This document shows positions 17,332 to 25,806 of a stretch of 64,000 nt of DNA, in pieces. Under the pieces are notes generated by a model, which was not told the DNA's origin, ran no database searches, and saw only the letters and a list, made by a program, of their open reading frames with translations. The DNA comes from Gemmataceae bacterium (GTDB taxonomy: Bacteria; Planctomycetota; Planctomycetia; Gemmatales; Gemmataceae). Positions within the stretch are counted from its first letter, which is position 1. Every line of letters starts with the position of its first letter. A program made the position numbers and the translations under genes. The stretch is from NCBI GenBank assembly GCA_901538445.1, contig LR594584.1, positions 3,195,586 to 3,259,585 on the forward strand, written 5' to 3'.

Positions 17332-19149
17332 TCACCGACCCGCGGGCTTCGGTAGGTCGGCCCAGTCGGGGACGCCAATCTCGCCGAGCGGGTGCGCGAT
17401 CTGGTACACGACGTACCGCCCGGCGCGGAACACGAGCCGCTGGTTCCACGGGAACTTGGCTCGCTCGGAGGCCGGGAACCAGGCCGGCAGCGAGTGCGGG
17501 CCGCCCCGCCCCGGCGCGTGCGGGAGGTCGCGGTCCTCGGTCATCCGGGCGAGGTCCGCCACGACGTACCGCTGGCGGCTCGCGCGCACCTCCTCAGCCA
17601 CGCGAGAGCGAACCCAGTCGCCGGGCGAGCGGATCGCGAACACGGTGCCGTAGTGCATGTACCGCGTCGCCGGGTCCACGTCGAGCGTCAGGTACAGCGA
17701 GTGCGTGCTGTCGTGCCAGCAGTTAAGTTCGCCGGGGCCGAGCGGCGGGTCAACGGTTCGAAGAAACTTCGCCACCGCGTCGAGTTGCTCCCAGTTCACC
17801 CCGCAGTGAATGTCGATCCGCTGGCCGGTGCGGTCGCGCATCTCGGGCGAACTCCCCTCGGCCCAGCACCGGGGCCACAGCTTGAGGAGTGCGGGGTCAG
17901 TGAGCGGCCCGTAGTGTTCGAGCCGCACGGCCGGGAACCCGGGAGCGGGCCCCTGGTGCGGCACGAGGCCCGTGAGGTTGAGCAGCACCGCGAGGAACGC
18001 GAACCACACCGCGTACACGAACCCGACGCACCACGACTGCGTGGCGATCACCGCGAGGCCGAGCAGCAGCACCGGCACCTGGACGTACTCGAACCCCTTC
18101 TGGAAGAGCACGGCCTGCGCCACCCAGCCGAGGTAGAGCGCGGCGAGCAGCACGCGCGCGCTCGCGACCGTGTCGGTCCCGGCCGCGGAGTAGAACCGCG
18201 GGGTGCCGCGGACCCGCCGCGGTGGCCCCGCACGCCGCGACCACGCCCGCCCTTCCCAGAGCGCGAGGAGCGCGAGGGGCAGCGCGAGGTTGTGGATCAA
18301 CCCCCACGGGCGGAACACCTCGAACGTGTAGACCGCACGGTGCCCGAGGTCCGCGAACACGTCCGAGACGTAGTTCGGGTTCCACTCGAGGAACACCTCG
18401 CGGAAGTACGGCCACGCGCCGGTGCCGACGAGCCACGCGACCCCCGCGGCCCCGGCGAGCGCCCCGCCGAGCACGAGTGCAGCGAGGTCGGCGAGCACCC
18501 GGCGCGGCGGCTCGCGGCGCGCGAGCACCACCGCCGACGCGAGCCACACGGCGAACGCCGGCACAACGACGTGCGGCTTGAACCACACCGCCGCGCCCCA
18601 CGCGAGCCCCTCGAGAACGGCGCACCACACCGGTGCGCGCGTCGGTGAGTCGGTGTGCGGCCCCGCGACGCGCTTCAACCTGAGCCGTGCGGCGAGGAGC
18701 GCCGGGAGGAGCATCCAGCCGTCGCGCTGGATGTGACTGAACTCGGACGTGTACGGGTAGAAGAGCGCCGCGGCGGCCGCGAGCCACGCGGCGGCGTAAT
18801 GCATCGCTCCGGCCCGGCGCGCCCAGCCGATGAGAAGCGCGACCTCGGCGGCGATGACGACGAGATCGACGGCCCGCAACGCGACGTAGCTCCACCCGAA
18901 GAGGAGCCGCACGCCCGCCATCGCCCAGGAGATGCCGGGGAGGTTGGTGTCGAACACGTCGCGGTAATAAACGCCACCCCGGAGGATCGAGCGAACGGCC
19001 ATGTCGTAGAGGGTGACATCGACCCACGGGGGCATGACGAGGAACAGGGGTACGCCGACGAGGAGCCCGGCGACCGCGACGGTCCACCCCAGCGCCGCCG
19101 AGCGCCACGGCCGGAAGCGGGACCGCGTGGGTATGGGGTCGCTTGACAT
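17332..19149 (-). CDS. GT-C-type membrane glycosyltransferase (PMT/GT39-like)
   Basis: A 605-residue polytopic membrane protein. A first membrane segment (about 18-40) is followed by a loop with VDVTLYDMAVRSILRGGVYYRDVFDTNLPG, the acidic first-loop signature of polyprenyl-phosphate-sugar-dependent GT-C enzymes. About ten further membrane segments run to near residue 400, and a soluble C-terminal domain ends the protein. Such enzymes move sugars from lipid carriers to lipids or proteins outside the membrane. The acceptor is unknown. It is not in an operon. Confidence 0.75.
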   Translation of the reverse strand: MSSDPIPTRSRFRPWRSAALGWTVAVAGLLVGVPLFLVMPPWVDVTLYDMAVRSILRGGVYYRDVFDTNLPGISWAMAGVRLLFGWSYVALRAVDLVVIAAEVALLIGWARRAGAMHYAAAWLAAAAALFYPYTSEFSHIQRDGWMLLPALLAARLRLKRVAGPHTDSPTRAPVWCAVLEGLAWGAAVWFKPHVVVPAFAVWLASAVVLARREPPRRVLADLAALVLGGALAGAAGVAWLVGTGAWPYFREVFLEWNPNYVSDVFADLGHRAVYTFEVFRPWGLIHNLALPLALLALWEGRAWSRRAGPPRRVRGTPRFYSAAGTDTVASARVLLAALYLGWVAQAVLFQKGFEYVQVPVLLLGLAVIATQSWCVGFVYAVWFAFLAVLLNLTGLVPHQGPAPGFPAVRLEHYGPLTDPALLKLWPRCWAEGSSPEMRDRTGQRIDIHCGVNWEQLDAVAKFLRTVDPPLGPGELNCWHDSTHSLYLTLDVDPATRYMHYGTVFAIRSPGDWVRSRVAEEVRASRQRYVVADLARMTEDRDLPHAPGRGGPHSLPAWFPASERAKFPWNQRLVFRAGRYVVYQIAHPLGEIGVPDWADLPKPAGR

Positions 19150-19491
19150 CGGTGTCCGGGTGCGTTCTTGGAATTCCCTGGTTCATGGGCGTGGGCGGAA
19201 GTTTACGCCCGTGGAGAGACCCCTTCAAGTGTGTGGGGGTCTTGTGAAAGTTGCGAGGACGCCCGGAAAATCGTTGCAATCGCGCCGACCCGCCCTTAAT
19301 ATTCGAGGTGAAAGGAACGCCCCCAGGTTCGCCCGAACGGTGACCCCGGAAGGAATCACGGGAGTCTCGTTGTTTCGGACCCCCGCAACGTTGGCGGCCT
19401 TTTCTCGTGGACCCGACCGGCCCGCACGCCGGTGGGCTCCCTGAGGCGTCTCGGATTTCGCCCGAGATCGACATCCGCAAGGAGCGATGCG
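19150..19491. other. Divergent intergenic region
   Basis: About 340 bp between the glycosyltransferase gene and the BON-like gene. Apart from the promoter noted below, no gene or repeat is seen. Confidence 0.4.
19274..19302 (+). promoter_or_regulatory. Candidate sigma-70-like promoter
   Basis: TTGCAA (19274-19279) and TAATAT (19297-19302) are 17 bp apart, in an otherwise GC-rich region, and point toward the small BON-like gene starting at 19492. This is a prediction from consensus only. Confidence 0.35.
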
Positions 19492-19710
19492 ATGAACGCC
19501 TGCGACATCTTCACGACCGAGCCCACCACCGTCCTGACCTCCAGCCCGCTCCCGCAACTCCGGCGGCTCTCGGTCACCACGACCGACCACGAGGTCGTCA
19601 TCACCGGCCGCGTGACCAGTTACTACATGAAGCAACTCGCGCAGGAGTCGATTCGGTCGGTCCTCGGCACCCGCCGCCTCCTGAACCACGTCGAAGTTTG
19701 CCCGAACTGA
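19492..19710 (+). CDS. Small BON-domain-like protein
   Basis: A 72-residue protein. Residues about 24-70 (LRRLSVTTTDHEVVITGRVTSYYMKQLAQESIRSV, then LLNHVEV) follow the BON pattern: a short strand, the V.I.G.V turn, an amphipathic helix and a closing strand. BON domains bind phospholipid or occur in envelope proteins, but no signal peptide is visible here. AAGGAG lies 8 bases before the ATG. Gemmata-type genomes often carry such short stand-alone copies (family knowledge). The specific role is unknown. Confidence 0.75.
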   Translation: MNACDIFTTEPTTVLTSSPLPQLRRLSVTTTDHEVVITGRVTSYYMKQLAQESIRSVLGTRRLLNHVEVCPN

Positions 19711-19732
19711 CACCAGATGCACCGCGGGCTTG

Positions 19733-19782
19733 GCCCGAGCGCCGAGCGAGGGTCCACGTGGACCCTCGCTCGGCGCTCGGGC
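19733..19782. terminator. Perfect 50-bp palindrome between convergent genes
   Basis: The halves 19733-19757 and 19758-19782 are exact reverse complements with no spacer, centred on CAC|GTG. It lies between the 3' ends of the BON-like gene and the nucleotidyltransferase gene. Probably a bidirectional terminator. Confidence 0.6.
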
Positions 19783-19836
19783 TCCGACCAGGTCGCCGCT
19801 CGCCGGTCACGGTTTCAGATGAACTAGAGCAGGTCG

Positions 19837-20601
19837 TCAGCTCCGAAGCCGCAGGTCGGCTACGAACTCGCTGAGTTCGCCGACCGGTGCGTCGTGCGGC
19901 AACGTGCTCGCGGCCTCGGCCTCGTCCAGACGGCCCTCCCAGGCGTCGAGTTGCGTGCGGTGGAACGCGACGTCCGCCCCGGCGAGCGCGCCTGTCTCGG
20001 CCTCCGCCTTACGCGCGATCAACTCCGGAATGTACGGCACCTTGAAGCGCTCGTTGAGCGTCGGCAAGTGCGACTCCACCTCGCCCGTTTCCAGCAGGTG
20101 AACGCCGGTCATCGCGACGCGGTAGGCGTAGAGCAGCGTCTTCGCGCGCAGCGCCGGTTCCTTGTCCATGAGCTTCCGCTGCGTGGCGAGGAACCCGCGG
20201 TAGTGGTGCGCGCAGTGCCGCGTGACGCACTTCGCCGCGAGCGGCCGCAGTGCGGTGAGGAAGTTGGACCCGCCGACGACGAGCGGTGAGAAGATCTGCT
20301 CGAGGACGTACCCGTTGTGTTTGCACGCGAGCCGCAGGTACTTCCCGACCTCGTGCGACACCGCTTCGACCTCCAACCCGCCGACCACGCCCTTCGGCTC
20401 GACCGTCTCGGTCGGCGTCTTCAGCCCGATCACGCTCCGCAGCGGCGCGAGGAAACAGCCGCGGAGATCGACGTCGCTATCGACCGACTGGAACCCGTAG
20501 AGGTGCGACCCGCTGACGGTCCAGAACAGCGCCGCCGGCACGCGCTCCCGGCCCCACGCCGCGAGCGCTGCGAATTCGAGGTCGTGAACGATCAGCGCCA
20601 T
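19837..20601 (-). CDS. Nucleotidyltransferase (COG3541 / YcgL type)
   Basis: A 254-residue protein of the polymerase-beta-like nucleotidyltransferase superfamily. The signature GSHLYGFQSVDSDVDLRG (about 31-48) gives the GS helix and the DxD metal pair. The downstream helical part (KYLRLACKHNGYVLEQIFSP, then FLATQRKLMDKE) is as in COG3541. Members have no well-established substrate. The ATG has GGAGG 6 bases upstream. It sits 54 bp after the flavoprotein gene on the same strand, so it may be co-transcribed with it. Confidence 0.8.
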   Translation of the reverse strand: MALIVHDLEFAALAAWGRERVPAALFWTVSGSHLYGFQSVDSDVDLRGCFLAPLRSVIGLKTPTETVEPKGVVGGLEVEAVSHEVGKYLRLACKHNGYVLEQIFSPLVVGGSNFLTALRPLAAKCVTRHCAHHYRGFLATQRKLMDKEPALRAKTLLYAYRVAMTGVHLLETGEVESHLPTLNERFKVPYIPELIARKAEAETGALAGADVAFHRTQLDAWEGRLDEAEAASTLPHDAPVGELSEFVADLRLRS

Positions 20602-20655
20602 GCCGTGCCTCCGTGTGCTGAGCGCAGGACACGAGCGCCGAAGGAGAAGTTCGCG

Positions 20656-21891
20656 TCACAACTCGCGACCGGCGAGCCACCCGGTGCTCCACGCCGACTG
20701 GAAGTTGTACCCGCCGATCCAGCCGTCGAGGTCGAGCACCTCGCCGGCGAAGTACAGCCCGGGTTGCTTCTTGCTCTGCATCGTCCGCGAGTCGACCTCG
20801 TCGAGGCTCACGCCGCCGGCCGTCACCTCGGCCTTCTCGAACCCGAGCGTGCCCCGCAAGGGGAGCCGGAGTCTCTTGGTCGCCGCGACGATCTTCTGGC
20901 GATCGGGTTTGCTCAGTGCGGCGGCCGTGCGGGTCGGCTGCAACCCGCACAGCACGACGATCTGATCGGCGACCCGCCGCGGGAGCTTCGTCGAGAGCAC
21001 GCCCGCGAGGAGCTGCTTGCCGTTTGCGGCCGTCTCGACCCGCACGAACTCGTCGAACGACTGCTCTGATTCGCCGGGCAGCAGATCGACTTCGAGCGTG
21101 AGCGTGGCCGGGTTCGGGTGCCCGCTGACGGCGCGGCTCACGTCGAGCGGGGCCGGGCCGGTGAGGCCGAAGTGCGCGAACAGCATCGACCCGCGGCGCG
21201 ACGCCAGCACCTTGTCGTCGGCATCGATCACCTTCAGATTCGGGTCAGCGAGCGTGATGCCCCGGAGTTCGCCGACCCACGCCGGCTGCACCGTGAGCGG
21301 CACCAGCGCCGGCCGCTGCGCCCGGATCGTGTGGCCGAACGCGGCCGCGAAGCCGTACCCGTCGCCGGTAGTGCCACACCCCGGGAACGACCGGCCGCCG
21401 GTGGTGACGAGCACCTTCTCCGCGGTGATCGTGCGGGCCTGCGTGACAACCCGAAATCCGCCGTCGGGGTTCGCGGCGATCTCGCGCACCGGTTCGGTGA
21501 GGGCGAGCTTCGCGCCACTCCGCCCGAGACGCCGCAGGAGCGCGTCGAGCACGTCAACCGCCCGATCGCTAACCGGAAAGACCTTGCCTGTGTCCTCGAT
21601 CTTGGTGGCGACGCCCTCGTCCTCGAAGAACTGCACCGTCTCGCGGGGGCCGAGTTGAGCGAGCGCTGAGTGGAGGAACTTCCCGTTCGGCCCGAACGCC
21701 TCGATGATGCCGCGCCGCTCGCAGTCGTGCGTGATGTTGCACCGCGTCCCGCCGGACATGAGGATCTTCACGCCGGGCTTCTTGCCCTTCTCGAGCAACA
21801 GCACGCGCCGGCCGCGCTCGCCCGCCCGGATCGCCGCCATCAACCCGGCCGCACCCGCACCCACGATGACCGCGTCGAAGTCGAACGACAT
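20656..21891 (-). CDS. HI0933-family FAD-dependent oxidoreductase
   Basis: A 411-residue flavoprotein. The N-terminal Rossmann fold reads DAVIVGAGAAGLMAAIRAGERGRRVLLLEKG (start about residue 5), followed by the HI0933 motif KPGVKILMSGGTRCNITH (about 35-52). TTGGRSFPGCGTTGDGYGFA (about 160-180) and a C-terminal GLYFAGEVLDLDGWIGGYNFQSAWSTG complete the family pattern. The start at 21891 is chosen for the fold and for GAGGA upstream. The physiological reaction is unknown. It lies 11 bp after the small gene upstream. Confidence 0.9.
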   Translation of the reverse strand: MSFDFDAVIVGAGAAGLMAAIRAGERGRRVLLLEKGKKPGVKILMSGGTRCNITHDCERRGIIEAFGPNGKFLHSALAQLGPRETVQFFEDEGVATKIEDTGKVFPVSDRAVDVLDALLRRLGRSGAKLALTEPVREIAANPDGGFRVVTQARTITAEKVLVTTGGRSFPGCGTTGDGYGFAAAFGHTIRAQRPALVPLTVQPAWVGELRGITLADPNLKVIDADDKVLASRRGSMLFAHFGLTGPAPLDVSRAVSGHPNPATLTLEVDLLPGESEQSFDEFVRVETAANGKQLLAGVLSTKLPRRVADQIVVLCGLQPTRTAAALSKPDRQKIVAATKRLRLPLRGTLGFEKAEVTAGGVSLDEVDSRTMQSKKQPGLYFAGEVLDLDGWIGGYNFQSAWSTGWLAGREL

Positions 21892-21902
21892 CTTCCTCGC
21901 CT

Positions 21903-22331
21903 CTACACGTAGAGGGCGTCCGTACCCGGAACGGCACGGCGGACGCGCTCCGCGAATCCAGTGTAGAAGAACGGGATGCTGTCCGCCGGGTCTCCAGACA
22001 ACCGACCGAGCACCTTGTCCCACGCGATCAGCGCGACGCGGAACTCTGGCTCGCCGACAACCAATAAAGGCTGATCTCGTTGCTCGAACCACGCATAGCG
22101 GCCACCAAATTCGCGGTGAGCAACTTCGAGGACGTAGCACCCGAATTGCTGCGACGCCACTCGCCTCTGATCCAGCGTCAATTCCGCAAACCCCGCGGCG
22201 ATTCCTGCCAATACCTCTTCGAGGACCGCAAGGCTCGCCGGCGTGTAATCCAGAGCGCCGTACCCCATCATCTCGGCTGTCTCAACAGCCTCGGCCGCTG
22301 TCTGTGCGATTAACTCCGCGAGTTCGGCCAT
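21903..22331 (-). CDS. Conserved hypothetical protein (Gemmata type)
   Basis: A 142-residue acidic protein without signal peptide or membrane segment. It is mostly helical in the first half, and the second half contains YAWFEQRDQPLLVVGEPEFRVALIAWDKVLGRL. I do not recognise a named domain. It looks like a lineage-specific family that acts in the cytoplasm. It is 11 bp upstream of the flavoprotein gene and probably in the same operon. Confidence 0.75.
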   Translation of the reverse strand: MAELAELIAQTAAEAVETAEMMGYGALDYTPASLAVLEEVLAGIAAGFAELTLDQRRVASQQFGCYVLEVAHREFGGRYAWFEQRDQPLLVVGEPEFRVALIAWDKVLGRLSGDPADSIPFFYTGFAERVRRAVPGTDALYV

Positions 22332-22397
22332 GAATCACCACGTTGCGTGAGACCACAAGGTGAGCGGCGGGTTGAGCCCGCCGCTCGCTTGGATCGA

Positions 22398-23525
22398 TTA
22401 CTTCGCCGGGGCGATCTCGAACTTGTGCGGGACGGGCTTGGCGAGCTTGTACACCTCGGCCTGCGCCGCCTCGATCTTCTCCATCCGCTTCTTCAGCTCG
22501 GCCGGCTTGCGCTCGTCGGCGACGTCCTTGAGCCAGTCCGGGGCGTTGAACATGACCACGCCGAAGAACCGCTGGCCGACGAGGTTGTTCTTCGCGCTGA
22601 TCGCCTGGAGCACCTTGTTCCCCTGCTCCCAGATCGGGCCGGCGGTGACGTTGCCGAGGTTCACCCCCGCGGCGAGGTCCTTCGCGGCGAACTTGCCGAC
22701 CGCGACGCCGTCGATGCTCACGGTGTAGTCGCCGTCCTTCAGCCCCTTCACGGTCAGCCCGTACCAGTTCAGGTTCTTCAACTCGCTCATGTACGGCAGC
22801 ATCGGCAGCCAGTCCTTCTGCACCGGAACCGGCAGCGCGCTGTCGGTGCGGGTGAACGTGACGCCAGCGTCGGTCGCCTTCACGTCCTCGACCTTGCACG
22901 CCTTCGCGATCGCTTGCGAGCCCGCGGCATCAATGGTCACGTCGCTAACGAGGGCGGGCGCGTTCAGCCCCGTGAGGATCGCACCGGCCATGAGCAGCCC
23001 GCCCGGGGGCGAGGTGTGGAACCCGTCGTAGTACGGCTTCGCCTTCTCGGCCTTCGGGTCGTCTTTTTCCATCGCATCGGTCGCGGCGCGCGTGATCGCG
23101 TACTGGTCGACGAACGCGGTGCCGAACTCGCCGGCTATGTCCTTGAGCGGCGCGTAGAACTGCTTCTGCGTCTCGACGTACTCGGCCCCGTTCGACTTGT
23201 TCCGGCGGTCCACCGCGTTCGGCGATAGCAGCGCGACACGCACGCCTGCTTTTTTCGCCGCGTCGAGCATCGCTCTCGTCTTCTCGACGTACACCTTGTT
23301 TGCCCCGGGGTTGAACTTCCCGTACCCGCCGTCGTTCATGCCGAAGTTGATGGTGACGGCCGTGGGCTTCTCGTCGAGGACGTGTTTCTGGAACCGGGCC
23401 GAACCCCCGTTGGCGGTGTCGCCGCCGATGCCGGCGTTCAGGAACGTGAAGTTCCCGTCCGGGAACCGCGTGGTGAGGTACAGCTCGATGTAGCTCGAAT
23501 ACTGGTACTGTGCGGTGATGCTGTC
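22398..23525 (-). pseudogene. SGNH/GDSL hydrolase, 3' part (interrupted gene)
   Basis: The C-terminal 371 residues of an exported SGNH hydrolase, from AQYQYSSYIELYLTTRF (23513) to the stop. It contains the block III-type GMNDGG and the catalytic D-x-x-H in YYDGFHTSP. The first block, including signal peptide and GDRIVFLG, is missing. It lies at 40117-40272 on the far side of the mobile element. Joining 40272-40126 to 23513-22398 gives one open frame of 49+371=420 codons with GDSITAQYQYSS intact. The open frame continues upstream of the core into element DNA without an ATG, so this half is probably not translated. Confidence 0.9.
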
Positions 23526-23535
23526 CTCACTTTCG
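23514..23535. other. attL core with left attP arm
   Basis: Core GGTGATGCTGTC at 23514-23525. The host SGNH sequence lies to its left. Element sequence to the right (to 23535) forms one 18-bp arm of the attP palindrome (23518-23535). Confidence 0.85.
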
Positions 23536-23609
23536 ATAAGCACGGCTGACACCTGCCGGCTCTGGAATTCTACGGCATTCGCTCTACTCGGCTTGTGCCT
23601 GCGGCGGGT

Positions 23610-24080
23610 ATGCTCGCCCCCGTACGTCTCGTCGCCGCACTCGTCGTGCGGCCCCTCGATCTCGGGGCGCTGTCTCTCGAACGCGCCCGCACTCTCGACG
23701 GCCAGCGCGTAGCGGTCGCGTTCATCGTGGCTAAGCCAGTGTACACCTTGAACGGGTACACGATGGTCGGGGCGGCTGATCGCGACGACCGGGCCGAGCG
23801 CGTCGCGGTCCTGGCCGGTCGGCGGCTCGACGTGAAGGAAGGCGCGCGACTCGTGGTGTCGGGCCGGCTGCGGGTGATCCGGCACCGCGGCGACGTGGTG
23901 AACGGCCGAGAGGTGACGGCGTGGGACGAGGTGCGGGCGAGCGGGTGGAGGGGGCCGGTGGGCAAATGGAAACGCGACCGGCCTTCCGGTCGCGATTCTC
24001 GTTTGGACACTCGGGCTGGGGTCAGCTACCGGCGGGGACGAGCAGGAGTTGTTGCTCCCGACCCTTCTTCCGCACGATGA
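23610..24080 (+). CDS. Hypothetical protein, possibly a remnant
   Basis: A 156-residue frame. Residues about 20-105 read like a beta-rich small-barrel domain (DGQRVAVAFIVAKPVYTLNGYTMVG, RRLDVKEGARLVVSGRLRVI). I do not recognise a family. The last 45 residues are low-quality and overlap the terminator and the 3' end of the opposite-strand gene, so the natural stop may be lost. The ATG at 23610 has only a weak ribosome-binding site. It is the first gene inside the left end of the element. Confidence 0.45.
   Translation: MLAPVRLVAALVVRPLDLGALSLERARTLDGQRVAVAFIVAKPVYTLNGYTMVGAADRDDRAERVAVLAGRRLDVKEGARLVVSGRLRVIRHRGDVVNGREVTAWDEVRASGWRGPVGKWKRDRPSGRDSRLDTRAGVSYRRGRAGVVAPDPSSAR
23973..23994 (-). 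terminator. Terminator of the small left-end operon
   Basis: A 9-bp stem (CGCGACCGG / CCGGTCGCG) with a 4-base loop. On the minus strand it is followed by GTTTCCATTT, 27 bp after the stop at 24022. Confidence 0.65.
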
Positions 24081-24261
24081 TTTCCGCCCCGCCCTCATGC
24101 TCCGAAACCAACGTCTCATACACGGCCAGTGCCCGACTGATCACCTCCAACCGGCTCCGCGCGTCCGTTGCTGTTTGCAGCCGGTCCAAGCGGTCGTTGG
24201 TGGCGGGGCTGATCGCCAGGTTCAGCCGGACCGTGTTCGCTTCGTTCGCGGGTCGCGGCAT
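24022..24261 (-). CDS. Small RHH-like protein
   Basis: A 79-residue protein. MPRPANEANTVRLNLAISPA followed by TNDRLDRLQTATDARSRLEVISRALAVYETL has the strand-helix-helix order of ribbon-helix-helix DNA-binding proteins. The C-terminus is short and basic. GGAG lies 8 bases before the ATG at 24261. Its reading frame overlaps the last 146 nt of the gene upstream. Likely an element regulator, though its operator is not proven. Confidence 0.6.
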   Translation of the reverse strand: MPRPANEANTVRLNLAISPATNDRLDRLQTATDARSRLEVISRALAVYETLVSEHEGGAEIIVRKKGREQQLLLVPAGS

Positions 24262-24541
24262 AGGGTTCACTCCGAAAGATTCCGACCAGCGCAATTGCAG
24301 TAGCCGCTCCGGAGATGACGACGATGCCGAGCACCTTCGTCGCGGCGTCCATCGTGCTGTTCGTGATGCTGTAGACAGCGTAGCCGAGAACGAGGAGCGA
24401 CAGGGCGACAGCGAGCGCGGGCGTTCCGCCGCGTGCGATGTTCCTGAGCAGTTCGGTCGCGGTGGACTTCTTGACCTCGGTGAGGTCCCACGCTTGGAAG
24501 TCCGGGGTCAGCTGGTGCTCGTCCTTGTGATCGAAATCCAT
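24116..24541 (-). CDS. Small two-segment membrane protein
   Basis: A 141-residue frame. Residues 1-92 look real: an acidic, charged N-terminus (MDFDHKDEHQLTPDFQAW) and two membrane segments (about 38-58 and 70-90). The last 50 residues (from about SEPYAATRERSE) are Gly/Pro/Arg-rich and run over the start of the RHH-like gene in another frame, which suggests that the natural stop was lost by frameshift. Function unknown. Confidence 0.55.
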   Translation of the reverse strand: MDFDHKDEHQLTPDFQAWDLTEVKKSTATELLRNIARGGTPALAVALSLLVLGYAVYSITNSTMDAATKVLGIVVISGAATAIALVGIFRSEPYAATRERSEHGPAEPGDQPRHQRPLGPAANSNGRAEPVGGDQSGTGRV

Positions 24542-24750
24542 GTTGGAACTCCGGCGGCCTGAAGCCGCACGGTCGCGACCAACTTCACCTGCTCCCTCTG
24601 GATGCAGGGTGATCGCGACCGCGATTGAACGTCGCCCAGTTCGATGGGCGTGCCCCGAAACAGTGGGAACATTGCTGGATCCAGGTGTGAAGTTGCGATC
24701 CGTTTGGAGCGAACATTTGCGGAAAGGGTGAGGGAGGATCGCTGCCCCCT

Positions 24751-24769
24751 ATGCGCATAATATGCGCAT
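24751..24769. promoter_or_regulatory. Operator-like double ATGCGCAT repeat
   Basis: Two copies of the palindrome ATGCGCAT (24751-24758, 24762-24769) separated by AAT, giving a 19-bp symmetric site upstream of the minus-strand membrane-protein gene. A likely site for a dimeric regulator such as an RHH protein. Confidence 0.5.
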
Positions 24770-24806
24770 GGCGTGTTGCGAGTCAACAGCACCTGCAAAA
24801 CGACCA

Positions 24807-24832
24807 CGGCCCGGAGCGCTCGCCCCGGGCCG
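24807..24832 (-). terminator. Terminator after the 156-residue gene
   Basis: An 8-bp stem CGGCCCGG / CCGGGCCG with a 10-base loop. On the minus strand a GTTTTG tract follows within a few bases, 26 bp after the stop at 24858. Confidence 0.6.
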
Positions 24833-24857
24833 CTGCGTTCCTGGTCGCCGCTCGGCG

Positions 24858-25328
24858 TCACCGGCACTTGGCCTTTCGCGCCGCCTCCTTTGCGATCTGG
24901 GCTTCGGTGATGGACCCTACGATGTTGAGCCTGCCCAGCCGCGTCCCGAAGCTGTGGCAGAACGCGGCCAGCGCCCACGACAGCCCGGCGGCGTCGTTGG
25001 TGAGTTCGCGGTTGCGGCGGTACTCGTCCTGCACGGCGGGATCGAGGATGTCTGCGGCCGGGTCGGGCAGCATCCAGCCGTCTTCAAGGAAGGTCTTGTA
25101 CACCGAACACTCGTCGTACTCCTCGACGAAGTCGGCAATCATCGCGTGGAGCTTGCGGGCGGCGGCTACGATCTTCCGCGCGTCGCGGTCCATTCGCTTC
25201 GCGGTCGCCTGGTTGCGGACCAGCACTTCCCGAAGCGTCAGGAAGCGGCCCGCCGGCGGCGTCGGCTTGGCCTCGGTCGCCGGGGTGCCGTTGCATTCGA
25301 GGGCGAGGTGGGATAGCCTGTTCACCAT
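24858..25328 (-). CDS. Hypothetical element protein
   Basis: A 156-residue mostly helical protein: MVNRLSHLALECNG at the start, then LTLREVLVRNQATAKRMDRDARKIVAAARKLHAMIADFVEEYDECSVYKTF, and a Lys/Ala-rich end. It has no signal peptide or membrane segment. I do not recognise the family. The ATG at 25328 follows AGGAG. It has its own terminator and stands alone as a transcription unit, divergent from the RHH-like gene at 25575. Confidence 0.65.
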   Translation of the reverse strand: MVNRLSHLALECNGTPATEAKPTPPAGRFLTLREVLVRNQATAKRMDRDARKIVAAARKLHAMIADFVEEYDECSVYKTFLEDGWMLPDPAADILDPAVQDEYRRNRELTNDAAGLSWALAAFCHSFGTRLGRLNIVGSITEAQIAKEAARKAKCR

Positions 25329-25363
25329 GTCTGCGATCTCCTGCTGGGGAATGAGTGGACACC

Positions 25364-25393
25364 GGCCCGGGGTAGTTCGAGCTACCTCGGGCC
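25364..25393. other. Stem-loop upstream of the hypothetical gene
   Basis: A 12-bp stem with one mismatch (25364-25375 / 25382-25393) in the presumed 5' leader of the gene at 24858-25328. It could be a leader structure or a stray terminator. Confidence 0.3.
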
Positions 25394-25574
25394 TCTTCGT
25401 TTGCTGGCCTGACTGACGGCCGTTTCTGTGCGTGGCTTCTGATTTACCCAAGTGGATGCCACTTGTCAACCGGAGAGTTGGCAGGGGACAATCCGCACCG
25501 TACTATCACTCCGTGGTGCCACAAGCTGTGATCTGGTGTTGAGGGGATGCGCTGTGCCGCCTACTCTTGCTCGC

Positions 25575-25793
25575 ATGCCGCGAAAAACCGAGTCTGGTCA
25601 CGGTCCGAAGAAGGATCGGCACAAGCCCTCATATCAGGTACGCATCCCGACAGCCTTCGTGGCCGGCCTTGAGAAGATGGCCGCGCTGAATGGCGGCGAT
25701 CTCCCGGACGAGGTGCGAACCGCCGTGCGGGAGTATCTCCAGAAGCACGGGCTGTGGCCGACGTCCGTGGACGAGACACAGCCGAAGCGCTAA
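25575..25793 (+). CDS. RHH-like DNA-binding protein
   Basis: A 72-residue basic protein. The N-terminus MPRKTESGHGPKKDRHKP is highly charged, followed by SYQVRIPTAFVAGLEKMAALNGGDLPDEVRTAVREYLQKHG, a CopG/Arc-like strand-helix-helix pattern. Likely a dimeric repressor or partner of a small module, with no toxin gene beside it. It faces away from the gene ending at 24858. Confidence 0.6.
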   Translation: MPRKTESGHGPKKDRHKPSYQVRIPTAFVAGLEKMAALNGGDLPDEVRTAVREYLQKHGLWPTSVDETQPKR

Positions 25794-25806
25794 CCCGCCC
25801 CGCCGA

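Larger units (their letters stand above)
24542..24857. other. Intergenic region in the element
   Basis: About 315 bp between two minus-strand units. It contains the terminator at 24807-24832 and the ATGCGCAT repeat operator at 24751-24769. No gene is supported. Confidence 0.45.

Noticed and set aside
23610-24119. Long minus-strand extension of the SGNH frame to 24119
   Set aside because: Upstream of the core the frame is element DNA with no ATG near, and the true 5' end is at 40272. The extension is a chance open frame.
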